This document shows, in pieces, positions 19,360-27,452 of a DNA stretch of 64,000 nucleotides. The notes beneath the pieces are model-generated. The model saw only the letters and a program-made list of their open reading frames with translations. It had not been told where the DNA came from and did no database searches. This DNA comes from Sphingomonas radiodurans (GTDB lineage Bacteria; Pseudomonadota; Alphaproteobacteria; Sphingomonadales; Sphingomonadaceae), in the NCBI RefSeq assembly GCF_020866845.1, contig NZ_CP086594.1, forward strand, positions 3,500,001 through 3,564,000, in the 5' to 3' direction. Every line of letters begins with the position of its first letter. Position 1 is the stretch's first letter. Made by a program: the position numbers and the translations under genes.

Positions 19360-20274
19360 TTAGATCGTCAGCCCGGTCAGCGGGTCTGCGCCCGCCATCA
19401 GGTTCAGGCTCTGCACCGCCGCGCCTGCCGCGCCCTTGCCGAGATTGTCGAGCGTCGCGATCAGGCGGAACTGCGCGGCCGTCGGATCGGCGAAGACGTG
19501 GAGCGTCATGCGATCGGTGCCGGCATCATCCTCGACCCGGATCAGCGACGGGTCGCCATGCGACACGCGGATCAGCGGCGTCTCCGGGAAGGCGCCAGCG
19601 AGGACGGCGCGAATATCGCTCGCGCTAGTGTCGCGGGTCAGTTGTGCCGCGTGCAGCGGCACCTCGATCACCATGCCGCGATGCGTGTTCGCCACCGCCG
19701 GCAGGAAGATCGGCGCCGTCGTTAGCCCGGCATGGCGCGTCATTTCCGGGACATGCTTGTGCGCAAGCTCAAGCGCATACGCACGGTGTGCGGACCCGTC
19801 GCCCGCCTCGAATTCAGCGATCATGCTCTTGCCGCCGCCCGAATAGCCCGATGTGCCATGCACGACGAGCGCAGCGTCGGCCGGCAACAGGCCGGCGCGA
19901 ACGAGCGGCGTGACGAGCGCGAGGAAGCCGGTCGGGTAGCAGCCGGGGTTCGATACCCGGGACGCCGCGGCGACGTCGAAGCCAAGCTCGGGAAAGCCAT
20001 AGGTCCAGCCATCGGCGACGCGATGTGCGCTCGACGCATCGATCACGCGGGTGCGCGGATTGTCGATCAGCGCCACCGCCTCGATCGCCGCAGCGTCGGG
20101 CAGGCAAAGGATCACCACGTCAGCTTCGTTCAGCGCGGCTTGCCGGGCGGCGGGGTCCTTGCGCCGATCATCGGCCAGGGTAACGAGCACAAGATCGTCG
20201 CGCCCGGCGAGCCGCTCGCGGATTTCGAGACCTGTCGTGCCTGCCGCGCCGTCTATGAAGATGCGCGTGCTCAT
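19360..20274 (-). CDS. argC: N-acetyl-gamma-glutamyl-phosphate reductase, short (type 2) form
   Basis: A 304-residue NADPH-dependent enzyme of arginine synthesis. The catalytic Cys112 is in SNPGCYPTG, the dinucleotide loop is FIDGAAGTTG near the N-terminus, and the active-site His is in NTHRGM. Length near 310 residues identifies the short type found in many alphaproteobacteria. Its ATG overlaps the stop of the small SH3 gene (ATGA). No other arginine genes are adjacent. Confidence 0.92.
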   Translation of the reverse strand: MSTRIFIDGAAGTTGLEIRERLAGRDDLVLVTLADDRRKDPAARQAALNEADVVILCLPDAAAIEAVALIDNPRTRVIDASSAHRVADGWTYGFPELGFDVAAASRVSNPGCYPTGFLALVTPLVRAGLLPADAALVVHGTSGYSGGGKSMIAEFEAGDGSAHRAYALELAHKHVPEMTRHAGLTTAPIFLPAVANTHRGMVIEVPLHAAQLTRDTSASDIRAVLAGAFPETPLIRVSHGDPSLIRVEDDAGTDRMTLHVFADPTAAQFRLIATLDNLGKGAAGAAVQSLNLMAGADPLTGLTI

Positions 20275-20552
20275 GTCGCTGGTCCCAGCGCAGCAGCATC
20301 CAGATAGCCGACACGGCCGCTGCCGGGCGCGACGCCCCATGCCGTCTCGCCGGTGAGATCGAGCAATTCAAACGGCTCGCCCGTGACCAAGCTCACAAGC
20401 TCCGCCGAATCAACCGCGCGCGTCGCTCGCAGCGAAGTATCCGCGATCACCCGGCGCAATAGCGGCGCTGCATAGTGCGGAGCGAACACATGTTCGGCGA
20501 GGCGAACGTCGGCAATATCACCGCGGACCGCGTCGCGTGTCGGATCGAGCAC
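20271..20552 (-). CDS. Small stand-alone SH3-like module
   Basis: About 93 residues from a GTG at 20552. The sequence resembles the N-terminal bacterial SH3 domain that usually precedes an NlpC/P60 peptidase domain in sphingomonad C40 peptidases (pattern DAVRGDIADVRLAEHVFAPHY, then a beta-rich stretch ending GRVGYLDAAAL). No peptidase domain follows: the stop comes at once and overlaps the argC ATG. Longer readings run back into the MarR gene in another frame and are unlikely. The start is uncertain because no good ribosome-binding site is seen. Confidence 0.5.
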   Translation of the reverse strand: MLDPTRDAVRGDIADVRLAEHVFAPHYAAPLLRRVIADTSLRATRAVDSAELVSLVTGEPFELLDLTGETAWGVAPGSGRVGYLDAAALGPAT

Positions 20553-20580
20553 GCGTGACCGTCCGGTCAGCGCGAATGAC

Positions 20581-20937
20581 TTACGCGCTGGCTCGGCGGG
20601 GTTCCGGCTCTTCGCCGTCACCAATGAACTGCCCGAACTCCTCAAGAAAACCTGCCCCTTCGGTCGTGCGCGCGACAAAGATATTGCGCTTGTCGCTGTC
20701 GTCGCGCTGGCGGCGCAGATAGCCGAGCGCGCCGAGCCTGTTCAAGGCGCGAGTGACGACCGGCTTCGAGACGTTGAGAATACGCGCCAAGCCACGCACC
20801 GTGTGCGGCCCCGGTTTGAGGTACACGACCAGCAGCAGCGCCATCTGGCGGTTCGTCAGGTCAGGTTCGCCCGACCGAACATAGTCGACGAGCGTGTTCA
20901 TCCAGGAACTGAGTTCGGGTTGCACGAAACTTGCCAC
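20581..20937 (-). CDS. MarR-family transcriptional regulator
   Basis: A 118-residue winged-helix protein. The helix-turn-helix lies at about 50-75 (TVRGLARILNVSKPVVTRALNRLGALG) followed by the wing with RRQRDDSDKRNIFV, both typical of MarR. Such regulators bind palindromic operators as dimers and often sense small phenolic ligands, but nothing here tells the ligand. The start used is a GTG at 20937; the ATG at 20901 is a plausible alternative and gives 106 residues. It heads the run marR, SH3 module, argC on the minus strand and is divergent from secG. Confidence 0.8.
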   Translation of the reverse strand: MASFVQPELSSWMNTLVDYVRSGEPDLTNRQMALLLVVYLKPGPHTVRGLARILNVSKPVVTRALNRLGALGYLRRQRDDSDKRNIFVARTTEGAGFLEEFGQFIGDGEEPEPRRASA

Positions 20938-21039
20938 GATGTGTCATCCGAATTCGACAGCCGGGGTCTTCCGACCGATCGCGTAATGAACGTCCCCCGA
21001 CGCCGCTGGTTTCAGACGTGTTACGAAATCGACGAGCGG

Positions 21040-21068
21040 TTGATCGTATGACGGTCGGCGCCTATGTG
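21040..21068 (+). promoter_or_regulatory. Candidate sigma-70 promoter for secG
   Basis: TTGATC (21040-21045), a 17-base spacer, then TATGTG (21063-21068). Transcription would begin near 21075, giving a leader of about 35 bases before secG. Both hexamers match the housekeeping consensus at four of six or better, which in GC-rich DNA is worth noting but not proof. Confidence 0.35.
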
Positions 21069-21109
21069 CCCGCATCCGCTCGCGCGGCCAGCTTCAGCTC
21101 GGGATTGCC

Positions 21110-21499
21110 ATGTTCACCTTCCTTCTCGTCGTCCAGGCGATCATCGCCGCGTCCCTCGTGACGGTGATCCTGATGCAGCGCTCGGAAGGTGGCGGGCTCA
21201 CCAGCGGCGGCAGCCCGTCGGGCCTGATGTCGGCGCGCGGCGCGGCCGACTTTCTGACCCGCGCGACCTCGGTGTTGGCGACGCTGTTCGTGGTCCTATC
21301 GATCGTTCTTGCGGTTCTTGCGGCGACTCGCGGTGGCACCAGCGTCGATACTTCGCTTGAGCGCTCGGCGCCCGTCGTACCGCCGGCGCCCGCACCGCAA
21401 GCCGAAGGCGCGCCGTTCGAGGGCGCGCAGGATGCGGCTGCTGCTGCTGCGGCTAACGTAATCGCCCCCGCCGACAACGGCGTTCCGCTCGCCCGCTGA
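21110..21499 (+). CDS. secG: Preprotein translocase subunit SecG
   Basis: A 129-residue inner-membrane protein with two hydrophobic helices, about residues 3-22 and 52-72, joined by the conserved cytoplasmic loop with LMQRSEGGGL and GGSPSGLMSARGAADFLTRAT. SecG assists SecYE in protein export. The C-terminal 50 residues are a proline- and alanine-rich tail that varies between species. It precedes pyrG by 85 bases on the same strand, a common order in alphaproteobacteria. Confidence 0.92.
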   Translation: MFTFLLVVQAIIAASLVTVILMQRSEGGGLTSGGSPSGLMSARGAADFLTRATSVLATLFVVLSIVLAVLAATRGGTSVDTSLERSAPVVPPAPAPQAEGAPFEGAQDAAAAAAANVIAPADNGVPLAR

Positions 21500-21584
21500 T
21501 CCCCCCGGTTCGCCGGTTAAGTAACGTCCGCGTCCACGTGGGCGCTTGTCCACCATGCTCGTTCGAGGCTAGTCCGATATTCCC

Positions 21585-23219
21585 ATGGCGCGGTTCATTT
21601 TCATCACCGGCGGCGTGGTCTCCTCGCTTGGCAAGGGTCTCATGGCAGCGAGCCTCGCGGCGCTCCTGCAGGCGCGCGGCTATCGCGTCCGGATCCGCAA
21701 GTTCGATCCATATCTGAACGTCGATCCGGGCACGATGAGCCCGTATCAACACGGCGAAGTGTACGTCACCGACGATGGCGCCGAGACCGATCTCGATCTG
21801 GGCCATTACGAGCGCTTCACCGGCGTCGCGGCGCGGCAGAGCGATAATGTCACGTCGGGGCGGATCTATCAGCAGATCATCCAGCGCGAGCGGCGTGGCG
21901 ACTATCTCGGCGCGACGGTTCAGGTGATCCCGCACGTCACCGACGCGATCAAGACGTTCGCCAAGGACCAGACCGACGATCTCGATTTCATGCTGTGCGA
22001 GATCGGCGGCACCGTCGGCGATATCGAATCGCTGCCGTTCATCGAGGCGATCCGCCAGCTCAAGAACGAGGTCGGCCGCGGCAACGCGATCAGCATCCAC
22101 GTCACACTGGTGCCGTACATCGCCGCCGCGGGCGAGCTCAAAACCAAGCCGACGCAGCATTCGGTGCGCGAGCTTGCTGCGCTCGGCGTGCAGCCCGACG
22201 TGCTCGTCTGCCGCTGCGAACACCCGCTGCCCGCGTCGGATCGCGCCAAGATCGCGTTGTTCTGCAACGTTCCAGAGAGCGCGGTCATCCCGGCGCTCGA
22301 CGCGAAGAGCATCTATGCCGTGCCGCTGCAATATCACGGCGAGGGGCTTGATACCGAAGTGCTGCGCGCGTTCGGCATCACGCCGTCGTCGCCGCCCGAT
22401 CTGACCCGCTGGGTCGAGATCGTCGATCGGCTGACCAACCCCGAGGGCGAAGTGACCGTTGGCGTCGTCGGCAAATATGTCGGGCTGCAGGACGCGTACA
22501 AGTCGCTCAACGAGGCGCTGGTGCACGGCGGCATCGCCAACAAGGTGAAGGTCAACGTCCGCTGGATCGACGCCGAGCTGTTCGAGGCTGATGACGAACA
22601 GATCGCCGCTCATCTCGAGCCGTGCGATGCGATCCTCGTCCCGGGCGCGTTCGGCGAGCGCGGTGCGGAAGGCAAGATCGCCAGTGTGCGTTTCGCCCGC
22701 CAGCGCGAGATCCCGTATTTCGGCATCTGTTTCGGCATGCAGATGGCCTGCGTAGAAGGCGCGCGCGACCTTGCGGGGATCAAGGACGCTTCGTCGACCG
22801 AGTTCGGTCCGACATCAGAGCCGGTGGTCGGTTTGATCACCGAATGGATGGGTCGCGACGGGCTGGAGAAGCGTGAGGCGGAGGGCGACCTGGGCGGCAC
22901 GATGCGGCTCGGTGCCTATGAGGCGAAGCTCGACGGCAACAGTGTCGTCGGATCGATCTATGGCGACACCACGATCTTCGAGCGGCATCGTCACCGTTAC
23001 GAAGTGAACACCGGCTACAAGGAAGCGCTGGAGAAGGGCGGTCTCGTGTTCTCCGGCATGTCGCCCGACGGCACCTTGCCCGAGATCGTCGAGCGCCCGG
23101 ATCACCCGTGGTTCGTCGGTGTCCAGTTCCACCCCGAACTGAAGTCGAAGCCGTTCGATCCGCACCCCTTGTTCGCGAGCTTCATCGGCGCCGCCGTGAA
23201 GCAGAGCCGGCTTGTCTGA
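21585..23219 (+). CDS. pyrG: CTP synthase
   Basis: A 544-residue enzyme making CTP from UTP, ATP and glutamine. The N-terminal synthase domain starts [16 protein letters not shown] (P-loop-like) and includes [18 protein letters not shown]. The C-terminal glutaminase has the nucleophile in [10 protein letters not shown] and the His-x-Glu pair in VQFHPELKS. The gap before it contains a CCACGTGG palindrome (21534-21541) of unknown meaning. Its stop overlaps the start of the NUDIX gene. Confidence 0.96.
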   Translation: MARFIFITGGVVSSLGKGLMAASLAALLQARGYRVRIRKFDPYLNVDPGTMSPYQHGEVYVTDDGAETDLDLGHYERFTGVAARQSDNVTSGRIYQQIIQRERRGDYLGATVQVIPHVTDAIKTFAKDQTDDLDFMLCEIGGTVGDIESLPFIEAIRQLKNEVGRGNAISIHVTLVPYIAAAGELKTKPTQHSVRELAALGVQPDVLVCRCEHPLPASDRAKIALFCNVPESAVIPALDAKSIYAVPLQYHGEGLDTEVLRAFGITPSSPPDLTRWVEIVDRLTNPEGEVTVGVVGKYVGLQDAYKSLNEALVHGGIANKVKVNVRWIDAELFEADDEQIAAHLEPCDAILVPGAFGERGAEGKIASVRFARQREIPYFGICFGMQMACVEGARDLAGIKDASSTEFGPTSEPVVGLITEWMGRDGLEKREAEGDLGGTMRLGAYEAKLDGNSVVGSIYGDTTIFERHRHRYEVNTGYKEALEKGGLVFSGMSPDGTLPEIVERPDHPWFVGVQFHPELKSKPFDPHPLFASFIGAAVKQSRLV

Positions 23220-23781
23220 CGATCCCGACCTGCCGCCGTGGCGGGTCGAGGCGTCGCGCTACGCGATCGACGATCGCTGGCTGCGCGTGCGCGCGGACGA
23301 TTGCGTCACGGCGGACGGTGTTCGGATCGCGCCGTTCTTCGTCACCGAGCACCCCGATTGGGTGATCGTCGTCGCAATCGATGCCGCGGATCGCATGCTG
23401 CTGGTCGATCAATATCGCCACGGCTGGGGCATCGTTTCGCGCGAGCTCCCGACCGGCGCGATCGACCCTGATGACGCGGACATACTCTCTGCAGCGAAAC
23501 GTGAACTACTGGAGGAGACCGGATATGGCGGCGGCGATTGGAGCCTGATCGCCACGCTGGCACCGAACCCCGCCAACCAGTCGAACCGCTGCCACGCGAT
23601 CCTAGCGACGGGTGTCGAAAAGCTCGCCGACCCGCATGACGAGCCGACCGAACGGCTCCGGCTTGTCCTGTTGCCGATCCCCGAAGCGATCACGCTCGCC
23701 CGCAGCGGCGGCATCGTTCAGGCGATGCACGTAGCAACGCTGGCGTTGGCGCTTGGGGATCGATGGAGCGGAAAAGACTAA
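23212..23781 (+). CDS. NUDIX hydrolase, ADP-ribose pyrophosphatase-like
   Basis: A 189-residue protein beginning at a TTG that overlaps the pyrG stop. The NUDIX helix is recognised in [11 protein letters not shown] (about 101-111), with its three catalytic glutamates. The first half of the NUDIX box is unusual: the segment [15 protein letters not shown] has one extra residue and an aspartate where the box has glutamate. The overall shape, with a conserved [19 protein letters not shown] strand, resembles ADP-ribose and nucleotide-sugar pyrophosphatases that act as house-cleaning enzymes. The substrate cannot be told. An alternative start further in would remove the N-terminal strand. Confidence 0.8.
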   Translation: MSDDPDLPPWRVEASRYAIDDRWLRVRADDCVTADGVRIAPFFVTEHPDWVIVVAIDAADRMLLVDQYRHGWGIVSRELPTGAIDPDDADILSAAKRELLEETGYGGGDWSLIATLAPNPANQSNRCHAILATGVEKLADPHDEPTERLRLVLLPIPEAITLARSGGIVQAMHVATLALALGDRWSGKD

Positions 23782-23812
23782 GGCGCCCGAGCCATGCGGC
23801 CCGGACGCCCCA

Positions 23813-23844
23813 CGGCGCCTCGAAAAGGGAGCAAAGAGGCGCCG
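23813..23844. terminator. Hairpin between convergent genes
   Basis: A perfect 9-bp inverted repeat, CGGCGCCTC at 23813-23821 and GAGGCGCCG at 23836-23844, with an A-rich 14-base loop. It sits between the convergent NUDIX and hsp20 genes. No T-run follows on either strand, so it may be a weak bidirectional terminator or an mRNA 3' end stabiliser. Confidence 0.4.
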
Positions 23845-23866
23845 AACGCTCGTAAGTGGCGGGTTG

Positions 23867-24337
23867 TTATGCGGCTTGCGCCGTATCCTCGCCGCTCTTG
23901 TCCTCGACCACCGTCGGCCGCTGCCCGGTCTTGATCGAGATGTTCTTGGGCTTCATCGCCTCGGGCACTTCACGCACCAGATCGACGATCAGCAGCCCGT
24001 CGTTCAGCCGTGCGTCCTCGACGAAGACGAAGTCAGCGAGCTCGAAGCGACGCTCGAAGCTGCGCGTGGCGATGCCGACATGTAGGAAATTCGGGCCGGT
24101 CGCCTTGTCGTCCTTCTTGCCGGCGACGAGCAGCAGATTCTGCTGTGCCGTGATCTCAATCTCGTCGCGGGCGAAACCGGCCACCGCGAGCGTGATGCGA
24201 TAGCGATCCTCGGCGAGACGCTCGAGATTGAAGGGCGGGTAATTTTCGGTCGCCGAGCGCGCATTCGCTTCGATCAGGTCGAACAGACGATCAAAACCGA
24301 TGGTCGAGCGGCGATAGGGGGTAAGATCCAGACGCAT
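23867..24337 (-). CDS. Small heat shock protein Hsp20 (IbpA-like)
   Basis: A 156-residue alpha-crystallin chaperone that holds unfolding proteins. It starts MRLDLTPYRRSTIGFDRLFDL, a typical class A alphaproteobacterial N-terminus, has the alpha-crystallin domain from about 35 to 125 (FNLERLAEDRYRITLAVAGF, LLLVAGKKDD, FERRFELADFVFVEDARLNDGLL) and a C-terminal I-x-I-like segment KNISIK. The ATG at 24337 is preferred to a TTG two codons upstream: AGGAGG lies eight bases before it. That ribosome-binding site is inside a ROSE-like hairpin and an RpoH-type promoter lies upstream, both listed separately, so heat induction at two levels is expected. Confidence 0.95.
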   Translation of the reverse strand: MRLDLTPYRRSTIGFDRLFDLIEANARSATENYPPFNLERLAEDRYRITLAVAGFARDEIEITAQQNLLLVAGKKDDKATGPNFLHVGIATRSFERRFELADFVFVEDARLNDGLLIVDLVREVPEAMKPKNISIKTGQRPTVVEDKSGEDTAQAA

Positions 24338-24426
24338 TTTCAAGTCCTCCTATGAGCGAGTTGAACCAGCGACGCGCGAATCGCCACGCCACTGTTCGTG
24401 CGGCCCGAGAGCGGCGCCGCACGAAC
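24338..24426 (-). promoter_or_regulatory. ROSE-like RNA thermometer in hsp20 leader
   Basis: The roughly 90-base leader folds by eye into two parts. At its 5' end is a perfect 11-bp stem (24416-24426 with 24394-24404). At its 3' end, UUCAA (24361-24365) pairs with UUGAA (24339-24343), and inside this UCGCUC pairs with GAGGA of the ribosome-binding site, leaving the G of UCGCU bulged. A UYGCU opposite AGGA with an unpaired G is the signature of ROSE elements (repression of heat shock gene expression), known upstream of small heat shock genes in alpha- and gammaproteobacteria. The identification is by pattern only, but gene, position and signature all agree. Confidence 0.8.
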
Positions 24427-24429
24427 AAA

Positions 24430-24457
24430 ATCTGGGGCGGTCAACACAGTTTTCAAG
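24430..24457 (-). promoter_or_regulatory. RpoH (sigma-32) type promoter of hsp20
   Basis: On the minus strand CTTGAAA (24457-24451), a 13-base spacer, then CCCCAGAT (24437-24430). This agrees closely with the heat shock sigma factor consensus of CTTGAAA and CCCCATnT with 11-16 bases between. Transcription would begin near 24424, exactly at the base of the first leader hairpin. Confidence 0.8.
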
Positions 24458-24546
24458 AGGTCGTCGAGAACATCCCCTAATTGCGTCGGGTATTGCAATT
24501 CCTACTTTGTTGATCGACGATTGACCCAAGGATTTTTGGGGGAATT

Positions 24547-27036
24547 ATGATGTCGATGACGCTCGCTTTGCTTCTCGCCACGCAGGCTGCGGCACCGGCG
24601 CAGTCCGCCGACGAGCCACCAACGGCGCCGTCAGAAACGCTAGCCGAGCCGCCGGAAGATGCCGGCCGCCTCGGTACCGCGCAGCAGGGCGGCGGGGATA
24701 TTGTCGTTACCGCGCGCCGCCGCGCCGAAACGGTTCAAAGCGTGCCAATCGCGATGTCGGTGATCGGTGGCACGGCGCTGGCGGAAACCGGCGCGTACAA
24801 CGTCAGCCGGCTGACCCAGCTTCAGCCGACGCTGCAATTCTATTCGACCAACCCGCGCAACTCCGCCGCGAACATTCGCGGCCTCGGCGCACCGTTCGGC
24901 CTCACCAACGACGGCATCGAGCAGGGCGTCGGCATCTATGTCGACCAGGTCTATTACAGCCGCATCGCCTCGGCGACGTTCGACTTCACCGATACCGAAC
25001 GGATCGAGATCCTGCGCGGCCCGCAGGGCACGCTCTACGGCAAGAACACCACCGCCGGCGCGATCAACATCAGCACGCGCAAGCCCAGCTTCGATACGGA
25101 AGCGCGGGCCGAGCTGACCGGCGGCAACTACGATTTCTTCCAGGGTAAGTTCTCGCTCTCTGGTGGGCTGGTGGATGACGTGGTCGCCGCGCGCGTATCG
25201 GGCTCGATCACCACGCGGCGCGGAACGATCTGGAACACGCGTCAGCAGGAATGGCAAAACAGTCAGGACAATATCGGTCTGCGCGGGCAGATGCTGTTCC
25301 AGGCGTCGCCCAACCTCGATGTGACGCTTTACGCCGATTACGCGCGGCAGGATCCGAACTGCTGCGTGCAATATTACGTCCGCACCGGCGCGACTCAGCG
25401 CGCGACCAACCGCCAATATGCCGCGCTCGCCGCTGCGTTCGGCTACACGGTGCCATCTACCAACGCTTTCGACCGCGTGACCGATGTCGATTCGGATCTT
25501 CAGGCGCTGCAGGAACTCGGCGGCGCGTCGGCGCTCGCCAACTGGAATCTTGGGGCGGGTACGCTCACGTCGGTTACCGCCTGGCGCTTCTGGCACTGGA
25601 CGCCATCGAACGACCGCGACTTCATTGGTCTTCCGATCACCACAGTCTCTGCCAATCCATCGCAGCAGAGCCAGTTCAGTCAGGAACTACGCTTCGCGTC
25701 CGACACCAAGGGGCCAATCGATTACACGTTGGGTGCGTTTTACTTCTATCAGACGATCGATACGCAAGGGCTGCAGATGCAAGGCCCAGCCGCGAGCCGC
25801 TTCCTGCTCAATCCCGGTAACTCGCCGTTCGGCGCCAATGGCTGCGCAACTGCGACCACTGCGGCTTGCAGCCCGGCGGTGCTCAACGGGCTTACGTCGC
25901 GCAATACGATCGGTTTCAAGAATACGTCCGCTGCGCTGTTCGGAAAGCTGACGTGGCGAGCGGCCGAGAACCTCGAAATCGCGCCCGGCCTTCGCGTCAA
26001 CTACGACAAGAAGGAAGGCGATTATGTCGCCACCGTTACGACCGGGGCCGGCAGCATGACGCTTAACAACGACCAGCGCGGCGTGCTTGCCCCGCAAAGC
26101 TATCAGCCGCAGTTTGACAATTGGAACGTCTCGGGCGACATCACTGTGTCGTACGATTTTACCCCCGACGTGCATTATTACGCGACCTATGCGCGCAGCT
26201 ACAAATCTGGCGGCATCAACCTTTCCGGCCTGCCGCTCGACGCCGCGAACAACCCGATCCTGCAGGTCCAGACGATCGACCCCGAAACGGTCAACCACTT
26301 CGAGCTCGGCCTGAAGACGCAATTCTGGGATCGCAAGGCGACCGTCAACATCGCCGCCTTCTGGACCGAGATCGACGATTACCAGGCGACGGTGAACAAC
26401 CAACAGGTCGGCGTGCTGCGCGGTTATCTAGCCAACGCTGGCAAGGTCCGCACCCGCGGCGTCGAGGTCGACAGCGCGTTCCGCCCCACGTCGGGCCTGA
26501 ACATCTACGTCAACGGCGCGTACACCGACGCCAAATACGTCCGCTTCACCGACGCGCCATGCCCACCCGAATTGGCAGGCGGCACGACGGTGACCGGCAC
26601 GCAACGGCCGAGCCCGGCCGGGACGAACGGTCCGAACCGGACCGCAGGGCTAAGCCCCGAATCGTGCGACATCTCGGGCCAGGTGCTGCCCGGCGTGTCG
26701 AAATGGGCGTTCAGTTATGGCGCCGAATACGGCATTCCGACGGTGATCGCCGGGCGGGAAGGGCAGGTCTACATCGGCTATGACGGCAGCTACCGCTCGC
26801 GCTTCTCGGCCAATCCGTCGCCATCGGCGTACACGAATGTCAGCGGCTACTCGCTTTCGAACTTCCGCGCCGGCTTCAAGACCGACGAAGGCATCAACGT
26901 CTTCGCCTGGCTGCGTAACGCGTTCGACGAGAATTACTACGAAGTGCTTGCCACGCAGTCCGGATCGACTGGCCTGATCGTCGGGCAGCCGGGCGACCCG
27001 CGGACGTACGGCGTGACGCTGTCGACGAGCTTCTGA
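24547..27036 (+). CDS. TonB-dependent receptor
   Basis: An 829-residue outer-membrane receptor. A short signal peptide (residues 1 to about 20) is followed by the TonB box DIVVTA at 51-56, a plug domain at about 62-170 (NIRGLGAPFG, RIEILRGPQGTLYGKNTTAGAI) and a beta-barrel ending in the aromatic residue Phe. The IVVTA box and the RGPQGTLYGKN plug signature are typical of the very large receptor family in sphingomonads that takes up siderophores, cobalamin, saccharides or aromatic compounds. The substrate is not readable. It is not next to a transporter or catabolic gene: hsp20 lies divergent and lolC follows after a 416-base gap, so its regulon is unknown. GGGGGA precedes the ATG. Confidence 0.9.
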   Translation: MMSMTLALLLATQAAAPAQSADEPPTAPSETLAEPPEDAGRLGTAQQGGGDIVVTARRRAETVQSVPIAMSVIGGTALAETGAYNVSRLTQLQPTLQFYSTNPRNSAANIRGLGAPFGLTNDGIEQGVGIYVDQVYYSRIASATFDFTDTERIEILRGPQGTLYGKNTTAGAINISTRKPSFDTEARAELTGGNYDFFQGKFSLSGGLVDDVVAARVSGSITTRRGTIWNTRQQEWQNSQDNIGLRGQMLFQASPNLDVTLYADYARQDPNCCVQYYVRTGATQRATNRQYAALAAAFGYTVPSTNAFDRVTDVDSDLQALQELGGASALANWNLGAGTLTSVTAWRFWHWTPSNDRDFIGLPITTVSANPSQQSQFSQELRFASDTKGPIDYTLGAFYFYQTIDTQGLQMQGPAASRFLLNPGNSPFGANGCATATTAACSPAVLNGLTSRNTIGFKNTSAALFGKLTWRAAENLEIAPGLRVNYDKKEGDYVATVTTGAGSMTLNNDQRGVLAPQSYQPQFDNWNVSGDITVSYDFTPDVHYYATYARSYKSGGINLSGLPLDAANNPILQVQTIDPETVNHFELGLKTQFWDRKATVNIAAFWTEIDDYQATVNNQQVGVLRGYLANAGKVRTRGVEVDSAFRPTSGLNIYVNGAYTDAKYVRFTDAPCPPELAGGTTVTGTQRPSPAGTNGPNRTAGLSPESCDISGQVLPGVSKWAFSYGAEYGIPTVIAGREGQVYIGYDGSYRSRFSANPSPSAYTNVSGYSLSNFRAGFKTDEGINVFAWLRNAFDENYYEVLATQSGSTGLIVGQPGDPRTYGVTLSTSF

Positions 27037-27452
27037 CGCGAAGGGCCGTGCAGTAGCAACGCAGCGCTGGCAGCAAAGCCGCCGTCGGGCGGGTTCGGCA
27101 TCGGCCGACCCGCCGGCCGGTTTGGCCACTGCGCCTTGCGCACCCGCGTCGCTGATCGCGCCTTCGGCCAAACGCAAACGCCCGGATCGTTTCCGACCCG
27201 AGCGCCTGCGTGACGATCACTCGTCAGCCCCCTTGTTGCCTCTCGTCCACACGCCCGGTGAAGGGCGGGACTGATCGGCTGTTTCCCCGAACCACGGCCG
27301 TTGCTGCCTGTGTGCCAGTAAGATCATCTGCTAGGTAGGAAGCGGGCGGTCGTCCACGAAAATGAACCTAAGATAAACGATTGCGCGGGCGCTGTGACGA
27401 TTCCGCAACAGAGCAATTGCCAGCCCCCCGACCCGCCGGTAGAGCCAGCCGC
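27037..27452. other. Intergenic gap between TonB receptor and lolC
   Basis: A 416-base stretch with no convincing gene on either strand. It holds a strong stem-loop just after the receptor (GGCGGG at 27088-27093 with CCCGCC at 27109-27114, continued inward by TCGGC/GCCGA), which may end the receptor transcript, and a second imperfect stem at 27179-27204. I could not identify a promoter for lolC. Short open frames here have poor codon use and no start signals. Confidence 0.4.

Noticed and set aside
20100-20274. A frameshifted NlpC/P60 domain after the SH3 module
   Set aside because: The sequence there is argC in frame with all its motifs; no peptidase residues are seen in any frame.
27037-27452. 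Short open frames in the gap after the TonB receptor
   Set aside because: Poor codon use, no ribosome-binding sites and Arg-rich composition on the minus strand.
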